From: Hyphomicrobiales bacterium
GTDB lineage: Bacteria > Pseudomonadota > Alphaproteobacteria > Rhizobiales > Afifellaceae
Assembly: GCA_013812985.1 (NCBI GenBank)
Contig: JACCSN010000317.1
Location: 1 to 5,398, forward strand
DNA: 5,398 nt
Direction of reading: 5' to 3'
Below the pieces are notes generated by a model. That model saw nothing but the letters and a program-made list of their open reading frames with translations. It made no database searches and was not told the origin of the DNA. A program made the translations under genes and the position numbers. This document shows positions 1 through 4,940 of the stretch, one piece after another; the first letter of the stretch is position 1, and every line of letters begins with the position of its first letter.

Positions 1-284
1 CGCACAAGATCCAGGGGATCGGCGCCGGTTTCAAGCCGGCCGTGCTCGACACCTCCATCTATGACGAGGTGGTGAAAGCCACGAATGAGGAGGCCCTCAC
101 CTATGCCCGGCTGGCGGCGCGGCTGGAGGGCATCCCGGTCGGCATTTCCTCCGGCGCGGCGATCGCGGCGGCGCTGAAAGTCGGCCGCCGCCCGGAATGG
201 GCCGGCAAGAACATCGTGCTGATCATCCCGTCATTCGCCGAGCGGTATTTGTCGACGGCGCTGTTCGAGGGGCTGGAGGGGTAA
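1..284 (+). CDS. cysK: Cysteine synthase A (O-acetylserine sulfhydrylase), C-terminal part
   Basis: This PLP enzyme makes L-cysteine from O-acetylserine and sulfide in the cytoplasm. The window opens inside the gene: the frame begins at base 3 and gives 93 residues up to a TAA stop. The first visible residues, [16 protein letters not shown], are the conserved glycine-rich segment of CysK. Residues 47-53 of the fragment, GISSGAA, form the serine loop that contacts the PLP pyridine ring in this family. The end ([21 protein letters not shown]) is the usual CysK C-terminus, so the 3' end is intact. The PLP-binding lysine lies upstream of the window. The GTG at 42 is internal and not a start. The gene converges on the vapC remnant, 21 bases away. 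The related enzymes CysM and cystathionine beta-synthase are less likely because of the GIGAGF-P-LD pattern. Confidence 0.93.
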   Translation, partial: HKIQGIGAGFKPAVLDTSIYDEVVKATNEEALTYARLAARLEGIPVGISSGAAIAAALKVGRRPEWAGKNIVLIIPSFAERYLSTALFEGLEG

Positions 285-305
285 GCTGCTTGCGAATGCA
301 CCCGG

Positions 306-728
306 TCAGAAAAGCTTCGCACTGACGCCAAGCGCGGCGCCGGCTTCCGCCAGCCGCTTGTCGAGCGTGCATAGCGTTGCGCCACGGTCGAGCGCGATGG
401 CCAGATGCAATGCGTCGCCGGCGCGAATGCCGAGCCTATACTGATCCGCAAGCCGCGCCGCGGTCTGAAAATGTGAGCTCGTGACTGGGATCACCGCGAA
501 CGACTCAGCCATTAAGCGAGCGAACATTGCGAGCGCATTAGCCCGGTCCTCAACACGGATTTGTCCAATGCGTAGCTTGATCGACAGAGCAGCCGAGAAT
601 TCTGTCGCGACCCAATCGCTGACAGCAATCGATGCGGGATCTTGCTGGCTTAACCAAGTCTGGACCCGGCTCGTGCTCGCCTATTTCGCCAATGCTGCGA
701 CCAGAAGCGACGTATCCAGGTATTGCAT
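306..728 (-). pseudogene. vapC: VapC-family PIN-domain toxin, interrupted by an in-frame TAG
   Basis: VapC toxins are PIN-domain ribonucleases that block translation unless bound by VapB. Reading from the ATG at 728-726 gives MQYLDTSLLVAALAK, then TAG (683-681, codon 16), then an uninterrupted VapC sequence to TGA at 308-306, about 140 positions in all, the normal family length. All four expected acidic residues are present: D5 (LDTS), E43 (ATEFSAAL), D105 (GDALHLA) and D123 (TLDKRLA). So the lesion is a single nonsense codon, not general decay. The first ATG after the stop is codon 68 (527-525). A product restarted there would be 73 residues and would lack D5 and E43, so it should be inactive. 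The start codon overlaps the vapB stop by one base (TGATG), typical of a coupled vapBC operon. A sequencing error or stop suppression would rescue it. Family assignment is firm; that it is non-functional is inferred. Confidence 0.85.
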
Positions 729-970
729 CAATACCGATCGTCATCGCGCATTCGGCGGACAAACTCTCCTGCCGACTCGGCTTGAGCCGGCATGGCGTCC
801 GTCGAGCTTTGCAGGGCGGATAGATCGATACGCTTCCGAGGTGTCTCGACTGCCGTCAGCCGGGCGATCGGCTTACCCCGCCGAGTGATGCATACGGGAT
901 CACCGTTAGCGGCGCGGCCAATGAGTTCGCTTAGATGCGCTTTGGCGTCAGCCAAAGTCACGGTAAACAT
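728..970 (-). CDS. vapB: VapB-type antitoxin (Phd/YefM-like fold)
   Basis: This 80-residue antitoxin is expected to bind and neutralise VapC and to repress its own operon. The start MFTVTLADAKAHLSELI is the usual Phd/YefM opening, followed by the GDPVCITRRGKPIARL core (about residues 30-45), which forms the DNA-binding dimer. The charged C-terminal tail (EFVRRMRDDDRY) is the part that wraps the toxin in this family. The ATG at 970 is chosen over the in-frame upstream ATG at 1051 because the protein family begins here and an AGGAA ribosome-binding site sits six bases ahead. The 27 extra residues of the longer version resemble nothing in the family. The gene reads cleanly to its TGA, which overlaps the vapC start, although vapC carries a nonsense codon. 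Confidence 0.9.
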   Translation of the reverse strand: MFTVTLADAKAHLSELIGRAANGDPVCITRRGKPIARLTAVETPRKRIDLSALQSSTDAMPAQAESAGEFVRRMRDDDRY

Positions 971-998
971 GGAAAGTTCCTGACCCTCTGGATAGTCA

Positions 999-1027
999 GA
1001 TATACATCTTCCTCGCCGCCTCGTCGA
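999..1027 (-). promoter_or_regulatory. Candidate vapBC promoter
   Basis: On the - strand TCGACG (1027-1022, 4 of 6 to TTGACA) and TATATC (1004-999, 4 of 6 to TATAAT) are separated by exactly 17 bases. The -10 element ends 28 bases before the vapB ATG, leaving room for the AGGAA ribosome-binding site. The pocket around 990-1005 is AT-rich compared with its flanks. A VapB operator would be expected here, but I see only a weak imperfect palindrome at 990-1005. This is a motif match only. Confidence 0.3.
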
Positions 1028-1122
1028 GCCGATGATGGCGGGTGAAAGCAAAGCAGCTCAAGAGCCTTTGCGACTCGGCTCGGCTCCGCCGCATTTCCCC
1101 ACTTCCGCGCGGCGCTTTGTTG

Positions 1123-1137
1123 GTACAAAATGCGAAC
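1123..1137 (+). promoter_or_regulatory. LexA-like SOS box upstream of mmcB
   Basis: The site reads GTAC, then seven bases (AAAATGC), then GAAC. The alphaproteobacterial LexA recognition sequence is the direct repeat GAAC-N7-GAAC (GTTC-N7-GTTC on the other strand), so seven of eight defined bases match with the right spacing. It lies just upstream of an AAAGGAG ribosome-binding sequence (1138-1144) and 24 bases before the proposed mmcB start. Caulobacter mmcB is a known LexA-controlled gene, so the position fits the biology. LexA bound here would block mmcB transcription until DNA damage. The mismatch in the first half-site suggests weaker binding. Confidence 0.6.
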
Positions 1138-1161
1138 AAAGGAGTTCGCGGGTTTTCGCTC

Positions 1162-1671
1162 TTGAGCCTTCGCATCGCCACGCAGCTCAGCATTCTCCCG
1201 GAAGGCGAGACGCGCCTTACCGTCGACGGCCGCCAATCGGCGCGGGCGCTGGCGATCCGCCGCGGCGTCTGCCGGCGGCTTAGGGCCGAGGGCCTGGCGC
1301 TGATCCCCGAGGTGACGTTGCGCTCTGGGCGGCGCGCCGATCTGGTGGCGCTTGCGGTTGATGGCGCCATCACCATCATCGAGATCAAGTCATCGGTCGA
1401 GGATTTCCGGGCTGACGGCAAGTGGCGGGATTACTGCCTCCATTGCGACCATTTCTTTTTCGCCACCGGCCCGCATGTGCCGCCCGAGATTTTCCCGGAG
1501 GCGGCGGGGCTGATCGTCGCCGATCCTTACGGGGCCGAGATCCTCCGCCCGGCTTCCTGCGCGAAGCTGCCGCCCGCGACGCGCAAGGAGATGCTGATCC
1601 GGCTGGCGCGGGCCGGCGCCATGCGGCTGCATGATCTGGACGATCCGGGTTGCGACGGCAGCGCGGAATGA
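1162..1671 (+). CDS. mmcB: MmcB-family DNA repair protein (putative PD-(D/E)XK nuclease, DUF1052)
   Basis: MmcB proteins are putative endonucleases; the Caulobacter member is SOS-induced and needed for mitomycin C resistance. From the proposed TTG the protein has 169 residues. The core has the PD-(D/E)XK arrangement: E50 in the first helix, D60 after GRRAD, and E74-I-K76 on the next strand (TIIEIKSSVEDFRAD), then a KW-DY-CD-FFFA block (about 85-98) and GLIVADPYGAEI, all typical of the family. The start is uncertain. The frame is open back to a GTG at 1042, but that puts the LexA-like box inside the gene and adds 40 residues unlike the family. TTG at 1162 lies after the box, but 17 bases beyond the strong AAAGGAG, which is too far to be ideal. 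Downstream is a DUF6481-type gene on the same strand after 84 bases. Family call is strong, start is not. Confidence 0.85.
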   Translation: MSLRIATQLSILPEGETRLTVDGRQSARALAIRRGVCRRLRAEGLALIPEVTLRSGRRADLVALAVDGAITIIEIKSSVEDFRADGKWRDYCLHCDHFFFATGPHVPPEIFPEAAGLIVADPYGAEILRPASCAKLPPATRKEMLIRLARAGAMRLHDLDDPGCDGSAE

Positions 1672-1755
1672 CCAAACGTTTTGGGCGGACAGCTAGACAC
1701 GCGCCGCCCGCATCCCCAATTGCGGGGCTTCCCAGATAGCAGGGGTCAGGACGGA

Positions 1756-2112
1756 ATGGGGTCTTTCAAGGAAGCGGATTTCGGCGACCGCAAGAATGCC
1801 GCCGCGAACGCCAAGAAGGCGTTGTTGGAGAAGTTTCGCGCCAAGCCGGGGCCGGACGATCCCGCCGTCCAGGAACGCCAGGCGCAGCGGCAGGCCGTGA
1901 GCGAGGCCCGCGAAGCTCGCGCCGCGGAGCGCAAGGCCGCCAAAGTCGCCGCGGAAGCCGCCGAGAAGTCCGCTCGTGAAGCCGCGGTGAAAGCCGAAGG
2001 GGAACGCCTAGCGGCCGAAGAGGCCGAAAACGAAGCCGAGGCGGCTCGGCTGAAGGCCGAGCAGAAAGCCGCTCGCGACGCCCGCTACGCGGCGCGCAAG
2101 GCGCGGAAGTAG
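1756..2112 (+). CDS. DUF6481-type small Ala/Lys/Glu-rich coiled-coil protein
   Basis: This protein of 118 residues has unknown function and resembles the alphaproteobacterial DUF6481 family. The N-terminus MGSFKEADFGDRKNAAANAK, a proline-rich break at KPGPDDPAV (30-38) and the C-terminus ARDARYAARKARK are the recognisable parts. Between about residues 40 and 108 it is almost wholly A, E, K and R, predicted as one long charged helix or coiled coil. It has no cysteine, tryptophan, signal peptide or membrane segment, so a soluble cytoplasmic or nucleic-acid-associated protein is likely. ATG 1756 is preferred to the TTG at 1681 because the family motif starts there and AGGA lies just ahead. The gene lies 84 bases after mmcB and may be co-transcribed with it. 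It converges on regA with only ten bases between the stops. Role not known. Confidence 0.75.
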   Translation: MGSFKEADFGDRKNAAANAKKALLEKFRAKPGPDDPAVQERQAQRQAVSEAREARAAERKAAKVAAEAAEKSAREAAVKAEGERLAAEEAENEAEAARLKAEQKAARDARYAARKARK

Positions 2113-2122
2113 AAGTCTCTGT

Positions 2123-2698
2123 TCACCGCGGCGCGCGCTTGGCCAATATCCGCTGCAACGTGCGCCGGTGCATGTTGAGACGGCGCGCCGTCTCCGAGAC
2201 GTTGCGGTCGCAAAGCTCGTAGACGCGCTGGATGTGCTCCCACCGAACGCGGTCGGCCGACATCGGATTCTCCGGCGGCTCGGCACGCTCGTGCTTCTTC
2301 TGGGTGAGCGCCGCGTAGATCTCGTCGGCGTCGGCCGGCTTGGAAAGATAGTCGATTGCGCCGAGCTTCACGGCGGTCACCGCGGTGGCGATGTTGCCGT
2401 AGCCGGTCAGGATAATGGCGCGCGCCTCCGGCCGGCGGGACCGCAGAAACTCGATCACGTCGAGCCCATTGCCGTCTTCCAGCCGCATGTCGACGATGGC
2501 GAAAGCCGGATCGCTCGCCTCCACCTTCAGCCGCGCTTCGGCGACGGATTCGGCGGTTTCGGTCACGAAGCCGCGCTTTTCCATCGCGCGGGCCAGCCGC
2601 TGCAGGAACGACTTGTCGTCGTCGACGATGAGAAGGACTTCCCCCGCGGCGGGCGCGGGGAGCGGCTGGTCGGCTAGAGCTTCGGCGTGTTCAAGCAT
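2123..2698 (-). CDS. regA: Redox response regulator, RegA/ActR/PrrA family
   Basis: This is the DNA-binding partner of RegB, a global regulator of redox-linked functions in alphaproteobacteria (respiratory oxidases, and photosynthesis, nitrogen or carbon fixation where present). The receiver domain spans about residues 20-132: acidic pocket D26-D28 (LLIVDDD), phospho-acceptor D70 (IVDMRLEDGNG), switch residue T98 (ILTGYG) and K120 (LSKPAD). A short proline-containing linker (about 141-145) leads to a Fis-type helix-turn-helix at about 150-191, with the family signature VRWEHIQRVYELCDRNVSET and RRLNMHRRTLQRILAKRAP. At 191 residues it is close to known members. The ATG at 2698 is the only sensible start; the ribosome-binding site is weak (GAAG close to the start). 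The gene lies 55 bases behind regB, almost certainly in one transcript. No key residue is missing. Confidence 0.96.
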   Translation of the reverse strand: MLEHAEALADQPLPAPAAGEVLLIVDDDKSFLQRLARAMEKRGFVTETAESVAEARLKVEASDPAFAIVDMRLEDGNGLDVIEFLRSRRPEARAIILTGYGNIATAVTAVKLGAIDYLSKPADADEIYAALTQKKHERAEPPENPMSADRVRWEHIQRVYELCDRNVSETARRLNMHRRTLQRILAKRAPR

Positions 2699-2719
2699 CT
2701 TCGGATTCTTCTGGATGGT

Positions 2720-2740
2720 CTGCTTTGCTCAAATAAGCAG
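2720..2740 (-). repeat. Short inverted repeat between regB and regA
   Basis: CTGCTT and AAGCAG form a perfect six-base inverted repeat around a nine-base loop in the 55-base regB-regA gap. No T-run follows on the - strand, so it is not a convincing terminator. It could fold in the mRNA and adjust regA expression relative to regB, or be chance. Confidence 0.25.
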
Positions 2741-2753
2741 GATCGGCGCGTAA

Positions 2754-4103
2754 TCAAGCTTCGGTCCGGCCCAGACTTAACACGCCCGGGGTCTGCCGCT
2801 CGAATTCGCCTCGGGGCCATTCCACAGTCACAACGGCGCCCTTTTCAGGAGCGCGGCGATTGGCGAGCTGAAGCCGCGCGCCCGACCGTTCCAGCAGCGT
2901 CTTGGCGATGAAGAAACCGAGGCCGAGCCCGCCATGCTCGCCCGGCGTCGGCGTATCGGCCCGCCGCGTCGTCACATAGGGCTCGCCGAGTCGGTCGATC
3001 ACGTCGGGCGAGAAGCCGGGCCCGTCGTCGGCGATGGCGACGGTGACGGCGGACGGCGTCCACTGCGCCGAGAGCCGCACCTCGCCCTCGGCGAAATCGA
3101 CGGCGTTGTCGACGATGTTGCCGAGGCCATAGGTGAGCCCGGGATTGCGGGCCGCCACCGGTTCAGGCCCGTCGCCCTTCAGATCGATGGCCGTCGCGAT
3201 GCCGAAATCGCGGTGCGGCGCGGTGATCTCCTCCAGGATATGCGACAGCTTCATGCGGCCGAGATGCTCTTCCGGCGCTGAGGACAGCGATGTGATCTTC
3301 GACAGGATTTCGCGGCAGCGCTGTGACTGCGTGCGAATGAGCTGGATATCGTCCGCGTGCGGGTCGCCGTCCCGTATCTCGCTGGCCAGCTCGTTGGCGA
3401 CGAGGGCGATCGTGGCGAGCGGCGTGCCAAGCTCGTGCGCCGCCGCGGCGGCGAGCCCGTCAAGCGCGGAAAGGTGCTGCTCGCGCTGCAGGACCAGCTC
3501 CGTGGCGGCGAGCGCGTCGGCAAGCTGGCGCGCTTCTTCCGCGACACGGAAAGAATAGAACGCCATGAACAGAAGCGCGCAGACCAGCGCCACCCATACG
3601 CCGCCGACATATTGCAGCGGCGCAACGAACTCTTCGCCCGGGAACCACGGCAGCGGCAGGTGGATGAAGACCAGAACGGTAGCCGCGGCAAGCGTCAGGG
3701 CGCCGAGCAGGAATGTCTTGTCGGACTGGAGGGTGGTGGCGGACACCATGACCGGCCCGAGCAGCAGGATGGCGAACGGATTCTGCAGCCCGCCCGTCAG
3801 GTAGAGGAGCCCCGCGAGCTGCAGGAGATCGTAGGCAAGCAGCAGCGTCGCCCAGTTCGGATCGAGCCGGTGGGCCGCGGGAAAGACCATCCGCAAGCCG
3901 AAATTCAGCCAGGCCGACAGCGAGATCAGCGCCAGGCAGGCGCTGACGGGAAGCGGAAAGCCGAACCATAGGCCGACCACCATGATCGCCACGGTCTGAC
4001 CCGCCACGGCCAGCCATCTGAGACGGATCAGGGTCGAGAGACGTAGCCGGCGGCCGGACCAACGGGCGGACGCGCCATAGCTGTCGGAGAATGGGGCGGC
4101 CAT
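2754..4103 (-). CDS. regB: Redox sensor histidine kinase, RegB/ActS/PrrB family
   Basis: This inner-membrane kinase senses the quinone pool and redox state and phosphorylates RegA. Residues about 28-186 hold roughly six hydrophobic segments, with the quinone-site motif GGLQNPF at 104-110. A helical linker leads to the dimerisation domain with phospho-acceptor H223 in AAAHELGTPLA. C263 (QRCREIL) is exactly 40 residues on, the same spacing as H225 and the redox-active C265 of Rhodobacter RegB. The ATPase domain has an N box (GNIVDNAVDFA, N329/N333), G1 (DDGPGF, 359-364) and G2 (GGLGLG, 391-396). At 449 residues the length is normal. The ATG at 4103 follows a weak AAGAGA. regA follows in the same operon. 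No senC or hvrA-like gene is next to it, unlike the photosynthetic Rhodobacter loci. The protein appears fully functional. Confidence 0.96.
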   Translation of the reverse strand: MAAPFSDSYGASARWSGRRLRLSTLIRLRWLAVAGQTVAIMVVGLWFGFPLPVSACLALISLSAWLNFGLRMVFPAAHRLDPNWATLLLAYDLLQLAGLLYLTGGLQNPFAILLLGPVMVSATTLQSDKTFLLGALTLAAATVLVFIHLPLPWFPGEEFVAPLQYVGGVWVALVCALLFMAFYSFRVAEEARQLADALAATELVLQREQHLSALDGLAAAAAHELGTPLATIALVANELASEIRDGDPHADDIQLIRTQSQRCREILSKITSLSSAPEEHLGRMKLSHILEEITAPHRDFGIATAIDLKGDGPEPVAARNPGLTYGLGNIVDNAVDFAEGEVRLSAQWTPSAVTVAIADDGPGFSPDVIDRLGEPYVTTRRADTPTPGEHGGLGLGFFIAKTLLERSGARLQLANRRAPEKGAVVTVEWPRGEFERQTPGVLSLGRTEA

Positions 4104-4161
4104 CGAATTCTCTTACGCCGTTCCGGCCCGGCTGTCAGGATATGCAGCTTAGGCGTTTGCC

Positions 4162-4189
4162 TTGACCATTATATCCGTTTGGGTATCGT
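4162..4189 (+). promoter_or_regulatory. Candidate promoter for the second toxin-antitoxin operon
   Basis: TTGACC (4162-4167, five of six to the -35 consensus) and TATCGT (4184-4189, four of six to the -10) are 16 bases apart on the + strand. The start of transcription would be near 4196, just after the ATG at 4191. If this promoter is real, that ATG would be absent from the mRNA or nearly leaderless. Its spacer contains the - strand TATAAT proposed for regB. This is a motif match only. Confidence 0.3.
4168..4173 (-). promoter_or_regulatory. Candidate -10 element of the regBA promoter
   Basis: A perfect TATAAT reads on the - strand at 4173-4168, in an AT-rich pocket 64 bases before the regB ATG. 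I see no good -35 at 16-18 bases upstream (best is CCGTCA at 18 bases, three of six), so activator dependence is possible. The element overlaps the divergent + strand promoter candidate, so the two transcripts could compete. Confidence 0.35.
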
Positions 4190-4190
4190 G

Positions 4191-4586
4191 ATGACGGAAC
4201 AACGAAGGGCTGCGCGCTGACTCCTTTTTTGGGAAGGGTCAGCCAAAAGAGACTTCAAGGAATTTCCCCCTGCCGTGCAGAAGGACTTGGGGGTCGCGCT
4301 GTTTTTGGTCCAGCTTGGCGGCACTCCGCCCGGCTCAAGACCGTGGAAAGGGCTTGGTTCCGGTGTTTACGAGTTGACGCAGGATCATCGCGGGGACACA
4401 TTCCGCGCCGTCTATACCTTGCGGGTTCAGGACAGCATTCACGTTCTGCACACATTTCAGAAGAAATCAAAATCTGGAATAAAAACTCCGATGGTGGAGG
4501 AGGAAATGATCGAGAGAAGACTGAAGGCGTTGCTCGAACGCTTTCGCAGGCAGGGGAAGCGCTATGACGACCCTCAACGCTCTTGA
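4191..4586 (+). pseudogene. RelE/HigB-like toxin (phage Gp49-like family), interrupted by an in-frame TGA
   Basis: Proteins of this family are small ribosome-dependent mRNA interferases neutralised by an XRE-type antitoxin encoded downstream. The frame from ATG 4191 reads MTEQRRAAR, then TGA (4218-4220, codon 10), then LLFWEGSAKRDFKEFPPAVQ, which is the family's first strand and helix, and continues unbroken: KPWKGLGSG-type loop, GDTFRAVYTLR strand, and the signature VLHTFQKKSKSGIKTP. It ends at TGA 4584-4586. No start codon lies between the TGA and GTG 4275. The longest ORF using a standard start is therefore 103 residues from 4275 and lacks the first strand. An AAGGAA lies 12 bases ahead of that GTG, so a truncated product could be made. 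The 3' end overlaps the antitoxin by 23 bases. Base composition is less GC-rich than the neighbours, suggesting acquisition. The choice of ATG 4191 is inferred; a frameshift at the T6 run (4225-4230) is an alternative. Confidence 0.72.
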
Positions 4587-4887
4587 TTATGGCACAGACA
4601 ACGTCCTAGCTGATCTCGGATTCTTTGATGCAGAAGAGCTCGCGGCCAAGACAATCCTGGCAAAGAAAATCAACGATATCCTGGACAGCCGAGGGCTGAA
4701 CCGGATCGATGCCGCCCTGCTCTTGGGCATGTCGCAGCCCAAGGCATCAGCTCTTCGCAACTACAAGCTTCGGGGTGTCTCCCTGCAACGTCTTCTGCAA
4801 TGCTTGACCGCTCTCGGACAGCACGTGGAAATCGTTGTCAGCCCATCCGACGGGAAAACCGCGGCCGGGATCGATGTCGCCGCCTGA
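4564..4887 (+). CDS. XRE-family helix-turn-helix antitoxin (HigA/NadS-like)
   Basis: This 107-residue DNA-binding protein is the expected antitoxin for the upstream Gp49-like toxin and a repressor of the operon. The N-terminus carries the motif NVLADLGFFDAEEL (13-26), typical of antitoxins paired with this toxin family. It is followed by an XRE-type helix-turn-helix at about 33-80: a helix with RGLNRIDAALLLG, the recognition helix region MSQPKASALRNYKLRGVS, then RLLQCLTALGQHVEIVV as the terminal helix and strand. A strong AGGGGAAG (4552-4559) sits four bases before the ATG, inside the toxin gene, and the two genes overlap by 23 bases, so translation is probably coupled. The antitoxin frame is intact though the toxin frame is broken, so it may survive as a free repressor. 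The C-terminal tail after residue 93 is poorly conserved. Confidence 0.88.
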   Translation: MTTLNALDYGTDNVLADLGFFDAEELAAKTILAKKINDILDSRGLNRIDAALLLGMSQPKASALRNYKLRGVSLQRLLQCLTALGQHVEIVVSPSDGKTAAGIDVAA

Positions 4888-4940
4888 GATTTAGCGCCAA
4901 TCTGGACAAGCCGACGGGCGCGCATTGACTGGGATCGAGC

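Noticed and set aside
291..321. Inverted repeat TGCGAA/TTCGCA at the cysK-vapC junction as a terminator
   Set aside because: The stem is only six bases with a 19-base loop, no T-run follows, and the second arm lies inside the vapC remnant.
481..888. Open + strand frame of 135 codons across vapC and vapB
   Set aside because: It runs antisense to recognisable VapC and VapB sequence on the other strand and has no family features.
1042..1161. GTG at 1042 as the mmcB start
   Set aside because: It would add 40 residues unlike the family, place the LexA-like box inside the gene and extend nearly to the vapBC promoter.
1056..1167. GCTCAAGAGC (1056-1065) and GCTCTTGAGC (1158-1167) as a paired operator
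   Set aside because: They are reverse complements, but each is itself nearly palindromic, they lie 92 bases apart, and no known regulator site matches. Probably chance.
1707..1726. Hairpin CCCGCA/TGCGGG between mmcB and the DUF6481-type gene
   Set aside because: The stem of six with loop of eight is GC-rich, but no T-tract follows, so I do not call a terminator.
2168..2677. Open frame of 169 codons antisense to regA
   Set aside because: It is a shadow of the well-supported regA coding sequence with no recognisable domain.
3357..3971. Open frame of 204 codons antisense to regB
   Set aside because: It lies wholly within the clearly real regB gene. Its arginine/glutamine-rich composition is what a GC-rich gene gives on the opposite strand, and it shows no family motif.
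4229..4567. Alternative 112-codon + strand frame overlapping the toxin
   Set aside because: The family sequence of the Gp49-like toxin lies in the neighbouring frame; this one has no recognisable motif.
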